Positions 15,347 to 23,286 of a stretch of 30,046 nt of DNA are shown one piece after another (position 1 is the stretch's first letter; each line of letters opens with the position of its first letter). The notes under the pieces were generated by a model. The model did no database searches. It was given only the letters and a program-made list of their open reading frames with translations, and was not told the DNA's origin. The position numbers were made by a program, and so were the translations under genes. Source of the DNA: Prevotella sp. CAG:1185 (GTDB lineage: Bacteria; Bacteroidota; Bacteroidia; Bacteroidales; Bacteroidaceae); NCBI GenBank assembly GCA_000436695.1, contig HF992607.1, positions 1-30,046 on the forward strand, in the 5' to 3' direction.

Positions 15347-15409
15347 TCAAGCATGTTTCTTTAAATAAAACTTTATTCTTATGCCGTTCTTGCAGGTGTA
15401 TGGCTCCAT
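15347..15409 (-). CDS. Possible 20-residue basic peptide downstream of fmt
   Basis: A short minus-strand frame, ATG at 15409 to TGA at 15347, encodes MEPYTCKNGIRIKFYLKKHA. AGGTGG lies 8 bases before the ATG. It is 48 nt past the fmt stop and ahead of the fmt terminator, so it would be on the fmt mRNA. Nothing in the sequence proves translation, and CAGGTG/CACCTG pairing overlaps its start. A gene fragment or chance frame is as likely. Confidence 0.2.
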   Translation of the reverse strand: MEPYTCKNGIRIKFYLKKHA

Positions 15410-15457
15410 AGGGATTTCCACCTGTTTTCTTATTGTTATGATTTAAGCACAGCTGCT

Positions 15458-16438
15458 TTATCCCAATTTGTAGCTTTCAATGTTTCTGAATCCGTTAAGG
15501 AAAGTCTTGGCGTCCATGCGTTTCTTTCCGCTGAGCTGTATCTCGTCGAGCTGTAGCCATGCGTTACTTGTAGCAATAAGCAGTTTTCCACTGTAAATCA
15601 TGATGGTTCCTGCTTCTTTGCCGTTGCACGAAATCATTGTCTTAGTTGACTTGAATACTTTCAGTACGGTGCTTTTTCCGTTTGGATCAATCATGTTTGT
15701 CCATGCTCCGGGATAAGGCGCAAGTCCTCTTATAAAGTCATAGATTCTGTTGGCAGTCTGGTTCCAGTCTATAACGCATGTCTCCTTGAATATCTTTGGC
15801 GCGTTGTGCATTTCGTCTCCAGCCTTGATCAGTTCATCCTGTGGCATGGAGTCAACATGACCATTGCCTTCAATAATTTTGTCAATGGTCTTTATTGCTA
15901 TGCCGGCACCGAGATGCATCAGTCCGTTGTAGACATCCTCAACGTTGTAGCCGTCTTTAATTTCAAAAGGCTCCTGCATTATTATTCTGCCGGTGTCTAT
16001 GTCGTGATCGAGGAAGAATGTTGTTACGCCGGTCTGTTTCTCGCCGTTGATGACTGCCCAGTTTATTGGCGCAGCCCCGCGATACTGGGGCAGGAGAGCG
16101 GCATGAACGTTAAAGGTTCCATATTTAGGCATGCTCCATACAATTTCGGGCAGCATGCGGAATGCCACTACCACTTGCAGGTCAGCATTGTATTGCTTCA
16201 GTTCCTCTACAAATTGCGGGTCTTTCATCTTTTCTGGCTGCAGAACCGGCAGTCCTTTCGACAGAGCGTACTGCTTAACGGCCGGTGCCTGTAGCGTGTC
16301 CTGGTGTCTTCCCACAGGTTTGTCAGGCTGTGTTACTACGGCCACTACGTTGTAGCCGCCTTCAACAAGGGCGCGAAGTGTTTCAACAGCAAACTCCGGC
16401 GTTCCCATAAATATTATCCTTAAATCTTTCTTTTCCAT
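15458..16438 (-). CDS. fmt: Methionyl-tRNA formyltransferase
   Basis: Formylates Met-tRNA(fMet) with 10-formyltetrahydrofolate to make initiator tRNA. The 326 residues cover both domains. The N-terminal Rossmann-type domain has IIFMGTPEFAVETL, VVTQPDKPVGR and the catalytic FNVHAALLPQYRGAAPINWAVINGEKQTGVT (Asn, His and the downstream Asp in LDHDIDTG). The C-terminal OB-fold domain begins near residue 205 with RIYDFIRGLAPYPGAW. It is 141 nt downstream of glmS on the same strand, with a hairpin between them. No clear separate promoter was found. Confidence 0.98.
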   Translation of the reverse strand: MEKKDLRIIFMGTPEFAVETLRALVEGGYNVVAVVTQPDKPVGRHQDTLQAPAVKQYALSKGLPVLQPEKMKDPQFVEELKQYNADLQVVVAFRMLPEIVWSMPKYGTFNVHAALLPQYRGAAPINWAVINGEKQTGVTTFFLDHDIDTGRIIMQEPFEIKDGYNVEDVYNGLMHLGAGIAIKTIDKIIEGNGHVDSMPQDELIKAGDEMHNAPKIFKETCVIDWNQTANRIYDFIRGLAPYPGAWTNMIDPNGKSTVLKVFKSTKTMISCNGKEAGTIMIYSGKLLIATSNAWLQLDEIQLSGKKRMDAKTFLNGFRNIESYKLG

Positions 16439-16526
16439 CTTTTTTACCTTATTATACCTAATTTGTTGCTGATTAATAATTAAAATTTTATCTATTTCTT
16501 TTATTGATGTCGTGTTATATTCTTTT

Positions 16527-16576
16527 ACATACTGCCATGTTATGTCTTTTTATTTCAGGCAAACATGGCAGTATGT
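16527..16576. terminator. Hairpin between glmS and fmt
   Basis: A perfect 15-bp stem (16527-16541 with 16562-16576; arm ACATACTGCCATGTT) around a 20-base loop, 4 bases past the glmS stop. There is no U-run on the minus strand. It probably marks the glmS mRNA 3' end or a processing point. Confidence 0.55.
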
Positions 16577-16579
16577 GCG

Positions 16580-18430
16580 CTATTCTACAGTGACTGACTT
16601 TGCAAGATTTCTAGGCTGGTCAACATTAAGACCTTTTTCTACAGCTACGTGATATGCTATGAGCTGCAGCGGAATTACAGATAGCAGCGGTGCGAGCGGA
16701 GCCAGCGTGGGCGGAACCTCAATGGTGGCCTCGGCTATCTTCTTCACGGCTTCATCGCCTTCGGTTACTACTGCGAGTATGCGGCCGTTTCTTGCCTTCA
16801 CTTCTTCTATGTTGCTTATAATCTTCTTATACAGCTGATGGTGGGTTGCTACAAACAGCACCGGCATATTCTCGTCGATAAGTGCTATCGGTCCGTGCTT
16901 CATCTCGGCTGCGGGATAGCCTTCGGCGTGTATGTAGCTTATCTCTTTTAATTTCAAGGCACCTTCGAGAGCTACGGGATAATTGAATCCGCGGCCCATA
17001 TACAATGCGTTTTCGGCATAAGTCAGCGAGCGTGCAATGTCTTTTATCTCGTCATTTTTAGCCAGTACGCTCTTTATCTTTTCAGGAATGTTGCCGAGTT
17101 CTTCTATCGTTTTTTCATACTCTTCCTGAGATATTGTGCCGCGTTCGTGACCGAGAGCCAGGGCAAAGAGTGTAAGAACTGTTACCTGACCGGTGAAAGC
17201 CTTTGTTGATGCCACGCCAATCTCGGGGCCTACGTGTATGTATATGCCTGTGTCTGATGCGCGGGCTATGCTTGAGCCTACCACGTTGACAATGCCGAAA
17301 CACATGGCATTGTTCTCTTTGGCAAGCTGAAAGGCTGCAAGTGTGTCGGCTGTTTCGCCACTTTGAGATATGGCTATAACCACGTCGTCGGGCAGTATTA
17401 CTGGGTTGCGGTAGCGGAATTCAGATGCATATTCAACCTCCACAGGCACGTTGGCCCACTGTTCTATGAGCTGTTTGCCTATCAGTCCGGCATGCCATGA
17501 TGTTCCGCATGCCACAATGATAAACCGCTGAGCCTTTAAAAGCCGCTCACGGTGAAGGTTCATCGTGCTGAGTACTATTCTTTTCTCGTTGAGCAGCAGG
17601 CGGCCCCTCATGCAGTCGGCAATGCATCTTGGCTGGTCATAAATCTCTTTCAGCATGAAATGCTCAAAGCCCCCTTTCTCGAGCGACTCAAGACTGATGT
17701 TCACTTCCTTTACTTCAGGAGTGATATCTTCATAATTAAGGTTGTTGATTTCTATTTTCTTTCCAATCTTAAGCAGTGCCACCTCGTTGTCGTTAAGATA
17801 GACCATCTGCTTGGTGTATTGAACTATAGGCAGGGCATCTGATGCTATAAAGAACTCTTTATGGTCGGCTCCGATGCCTATTACGAGCGGACTGCTCTTT
17901 CGTGCTACGACAATCTTGTCGGGATGGTCTTTGTCTATAACGGCTATGGCATAAGCTCCGACAACCATGCGCAGAGCCATAATCGTGGCATTCTCCAGGC
18001 TTTTGTCGTATTTCTTTTGCATATATTCAATGAGCTGCACAAGCACTTCTGTGTCTGTTGAGCTTTTGAATGTATATCCTTCTTTTGCAAGCAGTGCTTT
18101 CAGACTGCTGTAATTTTCAATAATTCCGTTGTGTACAAGTGCAAGGCGACCGCTTTGCGACACGTGTGGGTGTGCATTTACGGCAGAAGGTTCACCATGA
18201 GTGGCCCATCTTGTGTGTGCTATGCCTATTTTTCCGGTAGTGTCTCTTTGCGAGGCTATGGCTTCAAGGTTGCTCACTTTGCCTTTTTCCTTATAAACGT
18301 TCATCGCGCCTTCATCGTTGATGAGCGCAACTCCGGCAGAGTCGTATCCGCGATATTCAAGCCTTTTAAGTCCTTGAATAAGAACGGGATATGCGTCCCT
18401 GAAACCGATATATCCAACTATTCCACACAT
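16580..18430 (-). CDS. glmS: Glutamine--fructose-6-phosphate aminotransferase (isomerizing)
   Basis: Makes glucosamine 6-phosphate from fructose 6-phosphate and glutamine, the entry to peptidoglycan and LPS amino sugars. The 616 residues have the N-terminal glutaminase domain with catalytic Cys2 (MCGIVGYIG), RLEYRGYDSAG, HTRWATHG and HNGIIENY. Two SIS domains follow, with CGTSWHAG and ISQSGETADTLAA, then GRGFNYPVALEGALKLKEISYIHAEG and the C-terminal RNLAKSVTVE. No glmS ribozyme is seen in the short leader, as expected outside Firmicutes. The promoter match is TTG (18537-18535), 18 bases, TATCTTTG (18516-18509). Confidence 0.98.
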   Translation of the reverse strand: MCGIVGYIGFRDAYPVLIQGLKRLEYRGYDSAGVALINDEGAMNVYKEKGKVSNLEAIASQRDTTGKIGIAHTRWATHGEPSAVNAHPHVSQSGRLALVHNGIIENYSSLKALLAKEGYTFKSSTDTEVLVQLIEYMQKKYDKSLENATIMALRMVVGAYAIAVIDKDHPDKIVVARKSSPLVIGIGADHKEFFIASDALPIVQYTKQMVYLNDNEVALLKIGKKIEINNLNYEDITPEVKEVNISLESLEKGGFEHFMLKEIYDQPRCIADCMRGRLLLNEKRIVLSTMNLHRERLLKAQRFIIVACGTSWHAGLIGKQLIEQWANVPVEVEYASEFRYRNPVILPDDVVIAISQSGETADTLAAFQLAKENNAMCFGIVNVVGSSIARASDTGIYIHVGPEIGVASTKAFTGQVTVLTLFALALGHERGTISQEEYEKTIEELGNIPEKIKSVLAKNDEIKDIARSLTYAENALYMGRGFNYPVALEGALKLKEISYIHAEGYPAAEMKHGPIALIDENMPVLFVATHHQLYKKIISNIEEVKARNGRILAVVTEGDEAVKKIAEATIEVPPTLAPLAPLLSVIPLQLIAYHVAVEKGLNVDQPRNLAKSVTVE

Positions 18431-18508
18431 TGTATTTCTTGTTTGTTTCTTATAAAAAACTCACCGCATCTTAACCGTTTTGGTTGATATGTGGCTGTTA
18501 TATATTTG

Positions 18509-18537
18509 CAAAGATAATAATTTTAGTCAATAATCAA
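18509..18537 (-). promoter_or_regulatory. Promoter of glmS
   Basis: On the minus strand, TTG (18537-18535), an 18-base spacer, TATCTTTG (18516-18509). The leader is about 75 nt. Confidence 0.6.
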
Positions 18538-18539
18538 TA

Positions 18540-18745
18540 TTTTGCCATGCCATTTTATAATTTATTTTTGTGTTTTGTGGGTTGATTGTTACAGTTCTTC
18601 AACTGATAGTTTGCGTTGTCTGTTACTATTGGCCGTATATAAGGATAAGGTTTTGAAATATGCTTAGTCCAGGCGTTTATGCATTAATTTTTCAGTGCTG
18701 TATACATTATTTTATGTCTTGATTAAGGAGCGATGGTTGGCATTT
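18540..18745. other. Intergenic stretch with no supported feature
   Basis: About 200 bases between the glmS promoter and the terminator of the sigma operon. I see no coding frame, repeat or RNA signature. Confidence 0.4.
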
Positions 18746-18747
18746 AC

Positions 18748-18796
18748 AAAAAATTCCGCCATTGTCTTGCCGCTTGGTTTAAGACAATGGCGGAAT
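18748..18796 (-). terminator. Terminator of the ECF sigma operon
   Basis: A perfect 16-bp stem (18753-18768 with 18781-18796; arm ATTCCGCCATTGTCTT) and a 12-base loop. On the minus strand it is followed by TTTTTG. It ends the three-gene operon 18854-20984. Confidence 0.85.
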
Positions 18797-18853
18797 AATT
18801 TTAACAGACTTGTTTTAACTTTGATATTTATATTTTAGAGAGAGTGTTAATGT

Positions 18854-19795
18854 CTATTTCAGTTCATTGATGGCTTCATTCAGCAGGGCTTTGAGATAAT
18901 TGTCTTTGCAGTGCTTCTGTATTTCCTTCATGCTGTCTATGCATACCGTCTTTTCACTTTCGGAAAGCAGATTGCCCGACGACTTGCAAAGCTCCAATAT
19001 CTTGTTTACAATGCCCGTGCAGATGGTGAGCTTGTTTGCCCCGCCTTCATCCTGAATGGCATTATATGCAACCCTTAGATTTCCGAATCTTCTCAGAAAG
19101 TCCATGTTTGTTTTTATTGGGCTATCGCCTGTGCGGATTATTACATCTTGATTATTTGTATATACATTGTTGTCTGATGACAATGGTTCTATTTGATGTG
19201 TTATAATCTGTCCGTTTTTATTATTAATGGTGATTATTTCGCCGTTGCTTTTCATAATTGTTCTCGTGAAGGTCGAATTCACTTTCTTTGGGTCTTTTCC
19301 GTATACTTTATATATTATTCCCCATACTTTGTCTTCTTTAACTTTTTCTTTCCATACTATGGCATAGACATATCTGTAAAGACTGTCATTGCTGTCACGA
19401 AACAACATAATCTCATAGTTACGGTCAATGTGTGTTCCTAACGCAATGGTCTTGTCAAGATCTCGGCCATAGCCTATTCTTAATAGTTCTTCATTGCTTA
19501 TTCCGCTTGATCTTTTTGCCAAATTATAAGCATTTGACGCATCTTTGTCGAATGCTTCGTATATTCTGTTTAAGGCTTTTGATTTGTTTGCCGGAAGCTC
19601 AAAGGTATATGTATAACAGAAAGATTTGTCTGTTGGGCTGTTCTGTTCCATTGTAACTTCTTTCTTTATGTATTCTTCATAATTCTTATTGTTTACAAAG
19701 TCATCAATGGCATTGTTTATGTTCTTTTGTGCATGTATGCCAAGCGACATTAATATGCATGTTGCTGTTGTGGCAAGATATTTAAATGTTTTCAT
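18854..19795 (-). CDS. Secreted protein of an ECF sigma operon, function unknown
   Basis: A 313-residue exported protein. The ATG at 19795 gives a clean signal peptide (MKTFKYLATTATCILMSLGIHA, then QKN); an upstream in-frame ATG at 19858 would put a basic tail before it and overlap the anti-sigma gene. The mature part alternates helical and strand segments, with SFCYTYTFELPANKSKALNRI and VYAIVWKEKVKEDKVWGIIYKVYG as the most distinctive stretches; the C-terminus is helical with four Cys. It resembles the small Bacteroidetes DUF families found behind sigma/anti-sigma pairs (perhaps DUF6108), but I cannot confirm this. It starts 13 nt after the anti-sigma stop, so it is translationally close-packed and probably a target or partner of that system. 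Confidence 0.8.
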   Translation of the reverse strand: MKTFKYLATTATCILMSLGIHAQKNINNAIDDFVNNKNYEEYIKKEVTMEQNSPTDKSFCYTYTFELPANKSKALNRIYEAFDKDASNAYNLAKRSSGISNEELLRIGYGRDLDKTIALGTHIDRNYEIMLFRDSNDSLYRYVYAIVWKEKVKEDKVWGIIYKVYGKDPKKVNSTFTRTIMKSNGEIITINNKNGQIITHQIEPLSSDNNVYTNNQDVIIRTGDSPIKTNMDFLRRFGNLRVAYNAIQDEGGANKLTICTGIVNKILELCKSSGNLLSESEKTVCIDSMKEIQKHCKDNYLKALLNEAINELK

Positions 19796-19808
19796 AATGT
19801 TATGTTTT

Positions 19809-20480
19809 TTAATAATATTCGTTTTCTTCTTCAATCTCGTAGTCAATACCTTCTTCAAGGGTTGCCATTATCAGGTCTATATTCAGATCCTGTTTGTTGC
19901 ATTGTTCGTAAATCTCTTGAAGTTTGCTGTTTTGTTCGTTGTATATCTGTTGCAGCTTTTCTTCAGCCATCTGGTTGGCTATTTCATCGATAGAGTCTTG
20001 TTTCGCATCTGCCAGATATATCTTCGGCGGCATTACGTTGTATACTCTTCTTCTTATTATTTTAGCCTTATTGCGTGCAGGTCTGCTTGTTTCTTTGTTT
20101 ACAGAGTCGATGGCCAGTGTATCTTTTTGCGCGGTCTCTATGGCGTCTGCTGTTGAGGGCTTAATAACATTGGCTGTCTTTTGCACGGGCATAATGTCGT
20201 TGTTGCCTGGTGTGGCAATTATTATGAGTGCTGCAATGGCGGCTGCGGCAGCCATTGCAAAGGCAATAATCTTTGCCTTCTGGCTATTCCTTGTTTTATG
20301 TTTCCCGGTTTCCTGTTGTATCGGCATTCCGTCATCAAACCAGGCAAACATATCCTTGTATGCTTTCCATTCGTCTTCTACGTCATGCGTGCGGAAATAT
20401 TCGGCAATGCGGCTTTCTTCTTCAACCGTAGTCTGGCCGTCCATGAAACGCTTTATGAGTTGTTCTATATTTTTGTCCAT
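19809..20480 (-). CDS. One-pass membrane protein, probable anti-sigma factor
   Basis: A 223-residue protein: cytoplasmic N-terminal domain (residues 1-65, beginning MDKNIEQLIKRFMDGQTTVEEESRIAEYF), one Ala/Ile-rich transmembrane helix (71-90), then a periplasmic part. The N-terminal helices with the x-x-FMDG-x-T-x-x-EE pattern are typical of Bacteroidetes anti-sigma proteins encoded just after an ECF sigma gene. The periplasmic part ends in a Glu/Gln-rich predicted coiled coil (about 165-200) and an acidic tail. It begins 9 nt after the sigma stop. No zinc-binding HxxxCxxC motif is present. Function is inferred from position and topology. Confidence 0.8.
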   Translation of the reverse strand: MDKNIEQLIKRFMDGQTTVEEESRIAEYFRTHDVEDEWKAYKDMFAWFDDGMPIQQETGKHKTRNSQKAKIIAFAMAAAAAIAALIIIATPGNNDIMPVQKTANVIKPSTADAIETAQKDTLAIDSVNKETSRPARNKAKIIRRRVYNVMPPKIYLADAKQDSIDEIANQMAEEKLQQIYNEQNSKLQEIYEQCNKQDLNIDLIMATLEEGIDYEIEEENEYY

Positions 20481-20489
20481 TGTGTTATG

Positions 20490-20984
20490 TCATTTTCTTT
20501 TTTGAAATTCTTTCAGTATTTTAATTCTTGCTCTTGAGAGTAGTGTTGCCACTGATGTCTTTTCAATGCCGAGCAGTTTGGCTATTTCTTCGTTAGTCTT
20601 TTGCTCAACCTGTCTCAGTTTTAATATCTGGTATTCTTTTGAAGGCAGCCCGGCTATACGGTCGAGAAGCCATTTGCGGTTCTCTTCTGTTTCAACAAAG
20701 ATATCAGGAGTTGGAACTTTGTTGTCGATGATATTGTTGTGTCCGTCAATAGACTGTGCAGGGTGGCGACGGTGTATGTCTATAGCCTTGTTGTGGGCAA
20801 TGCGTACAGCCAGCTTTTCAGCATCTGCCTTACTGCAAATATCTTCGTGCAGAGTCCAAAGCTTTAGCATAACATCCTGAGCAATGTCTTCAGCTTCGTC
20901 CATGCTCATGGAGAGAGCACGGGCTGTTGCCACGGCTTTTGCTCTTGTTGATTTTGCTATTTGTTCGAACTCTGTCTGCTCCAT
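20490..20984 (-). CDS. ECF-type RNA polymerase sigma factor
   Basis: A 164-residue sigma-70 family protein. Region 2 spans about residues 10-75 with DEAEDIAQDVMLKLWTLHEDI and VRIAHNKAIDIHRR. Region 4 spans about 105-160 with GLPSKEYQILKLRQVEQKTNEEIAKLLGIEKTSVATLLSRARIKI, a helix-turn-helix. It is the first gene of a compact operon with the membrane protein and the secreted protein, so it is probably held at the membrane and released on an envelope signal. No TAnnTTTG promoter is visible in the 60 bases upstream, which would fit autoregulation by an ECF-type promoter. Confidence 0.93.
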   Translation of the reverse strand: MEQTEFEQIAKSTRAKAVATARALSMSMDEAEDIAQDVMLKLWTLHEDICSKADAEKLAVRIAHNKAIDIHRRHPAQSIDGHNNIIDNKVPTPDIFVETEENRKWLLDRIAGLPSKEYQILKLRQVEQKTNEEIAKLLGIEKTSVATLLSRARIKILKEFQKRK

Positions 20985-21064
20985 ATTTTGCTTTGTTTAC
21001 TGTTATAACGTATTGATGTGGATATTATAAACTGCAATTAACATTTATTATAAAAGTCCTTCTT

Positions 21065-21184
21065 TTATTTCATGTCATATAATAATATGACTTTTTGATT
21101 TTCTGTTTGCTGAACTTCAGCCGTACATCCTTTCTCCTCGAGAATGTCAATCTCTTTGTTGGTCAGGAGTCAGTATCCGTCCAT
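21065..21184 (-). pseudogene. Relic: first codons of a DUF4954-like gene
   Basis: Starts 14 nt past the hflX stop. The minus-strand frame reads MDGY, TGA, LLTNKEIDILEEKGCTAE, then an unrelated 16-residue tail and a stop. The pattern LT-x-x-EI-x-x-LE-x-x-GC-x-AE resembles the N-terminus of DUF4954 proteins as I remember it. The in-frame TGA would be a CGA (Arg) codon with one C-to-T change. Only about 23 codons survive of a gene that is normally several hundred codons, so this is a decayed remnant. Family assignment is from memory. Confidence 0.5.
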
Positions 21185-21197
21185 GGCGTAAAGTCTA

Positions 21198-22442
21198 TTA
21201 TTCTATTGGATACAGAAAATCGTTGTAGGGATACTTCTGTACATGCAGTTCGCGCACTGTCTTATACAGGGTGTCTCTCAGCTCTTCAATGTTAGTCTTG
21301 TTTTTTGCCGAGATAAACAGGCAGTTGTCGTTCAGCTTGGCCATCCACGTCTTTTTCAGTTCGTCGAGCGTAATGTTCTCCTTTGTTGCCGGCGTCAGGT
21401 CGTCAGGCTCTTTGTCAACCCAAGTGTATGAGTCGATTTTGTTGAAGATAATCATCGACGGCTTGTCGGCGCATCCGAGATCCTTCAGCGTGTTGTCAAC
21501 AACTTTTATCTGTTCCTCAAAGTCAGGATGAGATATGTCTACCACGTGCAGCAGCAGGTCGGCCTCGCGCACCTCGTCGAGTGTGCTCTTGAACGAGTCA
21601 ACAAGGTCGGTGGGCAGCTTGCGTATGAATCCTACTGTGTCGGCGAGCAGGAACGGCAGGTTCTCAATAACCACCTTGCGCACCGTGGTGTCGAGCGTTG
21701 CAAACAGCTTGTTCTCGGCAAAGACGTCGCTCTTTGCGAGCAGGTTCATTATGGTCGACTTGCCCACGTTGGTATATCCCACGAGCGCAACACGTATCAG
21801 TCGTCCCCTGTTCTTGCGCTGTGTTATTTTCTGCTTGTCAATTTCGGCGAGCCTCTGTTTCAGCAGCGACATGCGCTGAAGGATTATACGGCGGTCCATC
21901 TCGAGCTGAGTCTCACCCGGTCCGCGCAGTCCCACAGAGCCTTTTCCGCCGCCTGAGCCGCTTCCTCCTCCCTGACGTTCAAGGTGAGTCCACAGTCGCT
22001 GCAGTCGCGGCAGCATGTATCTGTATTGTGCCAGCTCCACCTGAGTCTTGGCGTTGGCTGTCTGTGCGCGCATTGCGAATATGTCGAGAATGAGCGATGT
22101 GCGGTCGAGTATTTTTACTTTAAGCTCGTTTTCGATGTTGCGTATTTGTTTGGCAGACAGCTCATCGTCGAAGATAACCATTCCGATTTCGCGTTCTGCG
22201 TCTTCTTCATCTTTGATATATTGCTTTATTTCTTCCAGCTTTCCCTTGCCTACATAGGTAGTCTGGTTAGGTCCGCCCACTTTCTGCGTGAATCGCTTCA
22301 CTGTTACGGCCCCTGCCGTGTCGGCAAGAAATTCGAGCTCGTCAAGATATTCTTTTGTCTTGGCCTCGTTCTGTTCCTGCGTGATTAGTCCTACCAGAAT
22401 GGCTGTTTCGGCTTTTACTTCAGAGATGACAAATTCTTTCAT
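21198..22442 (-). CDS. hflX: GTPase HflX
   Basis: Ribosome-associated GTPase that binds the 50S subunit and splits stalled or stress-damaged ribosomes. The 414 residues comprise the N-terminal HflX domain (about 20-115, including FTQKVGGPNQTTYVGKGKLEEI and VIFDDELSAKQIRNIE), a coiled linker with the Gly-rich GGGSGSGGGKGSVGLRGPGETQLE, and the G domain. The G domain has VGYTNVGKSTIMN (G1), ADTVGFIRKLP (G3) and FNKID (G4). The family's characteristic RGPGETQLE is complete. It has a good promoter. Confidence 0.97.
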   Translation of the reverse strand: MKEFVISEVKAETAILVGLITQEQNEAKTKEYLDELEFLADTAGAVTVKRFTQKVGGPNQTTYVGKGKLEEIKQYIKDEEDAEREIGMVIFDDELSAKQIRNIENELKVKILDRTSLILDIFAMRAQTANAKTQVELAQYRYMLPRLQRLWTHLERQGGGSGSGGGKGSVGLRGPGETQLEMDRRIILQRMSLLKQRLAEIDKQKITQRKNRGRLIRVALVGYTNVGKSTIMNLLAKSDVFAENKLFATLDTTVRKVVIENLPFLLADTVGFIRKLPTDLVDSFKSTLDEVREADLLLHVVDISHPDFEEQIKVVDNTLKDLGCADKPSMIIFNKIDSYTWVDKEPDDLTPATKENITLDELKKTWMAKLNDNCLFISAKNKTNIEELRDTLYKTVRELHVQKYPYNDFLYPIE

Positions 22443-22475
22443 TCGTTGATTTTAATCGTTAATATATAATAAGTA

Positions 22476-22506
22476 CAAAGTTACGTTTTTTATGTTGAAA
22501 AACAAA
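22476..22506 (-). promoter_or_regulatory. Promoter of hflX
   Basis: On the minus strand, TTTG (22506-22503), 19 bases, TAACTTTG (22483-22476), an exact consensus match. The leader is about 27 nt. Confidence 0.75.
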
Positions 22507-22650
22507 ATAAAAATTTATTCTTAACTCTTGCTTAACGTTAAGCGAAACAGACGTCTGACAAATTGTTTTTATTTTCGTCCAAAAAGTTATAAAATATTAT
22601 TATATTCCGTAAACGTTTACGTAGTTTTTTTTCATTAAACACTATGTATT

Positions 22651-22682
22651 TTTGACTTGTATCAATTTTTTGGCTACCTTTG
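22651..22682 (+). promoter_or_regulatory. Promoter of the short RNA unit 22688-22790
   Basis: TTTG (22651-22654), 20 bases, TACCTTTG (22675-22682) fits the Bacteroidetes consensus. No gene follows before a strong terminator about 100 bases on. Confidence 0.7.
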
Positions 22683-22687
22683 CTCTC

Positions 22688-22790
22688 GATAATAAAGATT
22701 TTCAGAATTACATGCTACATTAATACTAAAGACTAAGACATTCAAAAACAGAAAGAAATTGCTCCGATGTGGTATCGGGGCTTTTTTTTG
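22688..22790 (+). ncRNA. Candidate small RNA of about 100 nt
   Basis: A promoter and an intrinsic terminator bracket about 100 nt. The first 70 nt are A-rich, look single-stranded and have no useful reading frame (the only ATG is followed two codons later by a stop). The 3' end is the terminator hairpin. This layout suits a trans-acting regulatory RNA, but I recognise no family, and a very short transcript from a decayed gene is the alternative. Confidence 0.5.
22761..22790 (+). terminator. Intrinsic terminator of the small RNA
   Basis: GCTCCGAT pairs with ATCGGGGC (one G-T wobble) around GTGGT and is followed by eight T. Confidence 0.85.
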
Positions 22791-22889
22791 TTTATATACT
22801 CCAGTTGGCTTTAGCGTCTTCGCCGTTTTTATTCCGTTATTTATTGTCTTTGCCGATATTCAGCGGGAGTTATTTTGCGGTTGTAGAAT

Positions 22890-23221
22890 GAAAAAAAATT
22901 TTGTTTAAAACTCATCACTCGTCACATTATAACGTAACCAATTGATTTACAGATGTATACGGCGTGACGAGTTGAATTTCAGACTCATCACATCATACCT
23001 TAAATATCTGAAAAAAACGCTTGAAGGTTAATTTTTTGTTCACTTTTTGGGTCTTATTTGCTTATATCTGTTGCCGTAGGCTGCCTGTTCACGGCCTGAA
23101 ACGGGGGCAGAGCGATATGTGTGATGAGTCTGAAATTCAACTCGTCACACTTTAATCGCCTGTATGCCAGAAGGTTAAGTGCCGTTGTGATGAGTGATGA
23201 GTTTTTAACAAAACTTTTTTA
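22890..23221. repeat. Two inverted 93-bp arms carrying eight ACTCRTCAC nonamers
   Basis: The left arm (22899-22991) and right arm (23121-23213) are inverted copies of exactly equal length, 129 bases apart. The outer 28 bases and inner 28 bases of each arm are nearly identical, while the middle 30-odd bases differ. Each arm holds four nonamers. The left arm has ACTCATCAC at 22910 and 22983, ACTCGTCAC at 22917 and its reverse complement at 22964. The right arm mirrors this at 23194, 23187, 23140 and 23121. Within each arm, TGTGACGAGT can pair with ACTCATCACA. There is no transposase. It could be a MITE-like element, a protein-binding array or a paired structured repeat. Confidence 0.8.
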
Positions 23222-23286
23222 TATTATCCGTTGATGATATAGGTTAATGTTGTCGGGGTGATATATTTGGATAGCATCCGTTGTGT

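Larger units (their letters stand above)
14956..15457. other. 500-base non-coding interval with several hairpins
   Basis: It holds a strong plus-strand terminator (15029-15066), a nearby imperfect echo of one terminator arm (AGTGGCTGAGTTTTT, about 15073-15087), and a hairpin with ATGTTTT/AAAACAT arms (15184-15219). It also holds the minus-strand terminator of fmt (15232-15281) and a possible 20-residue reading frame (15347-15409). No promoter with a good -33/-7 pair was found. Confidence 0.5.

Noticed and set aside
18431..18508. glmS ribozyme in the leader
   Set aside because: The leader is only about 75 nt and has none of the ribozyme core; the element is known from Firmicutes.
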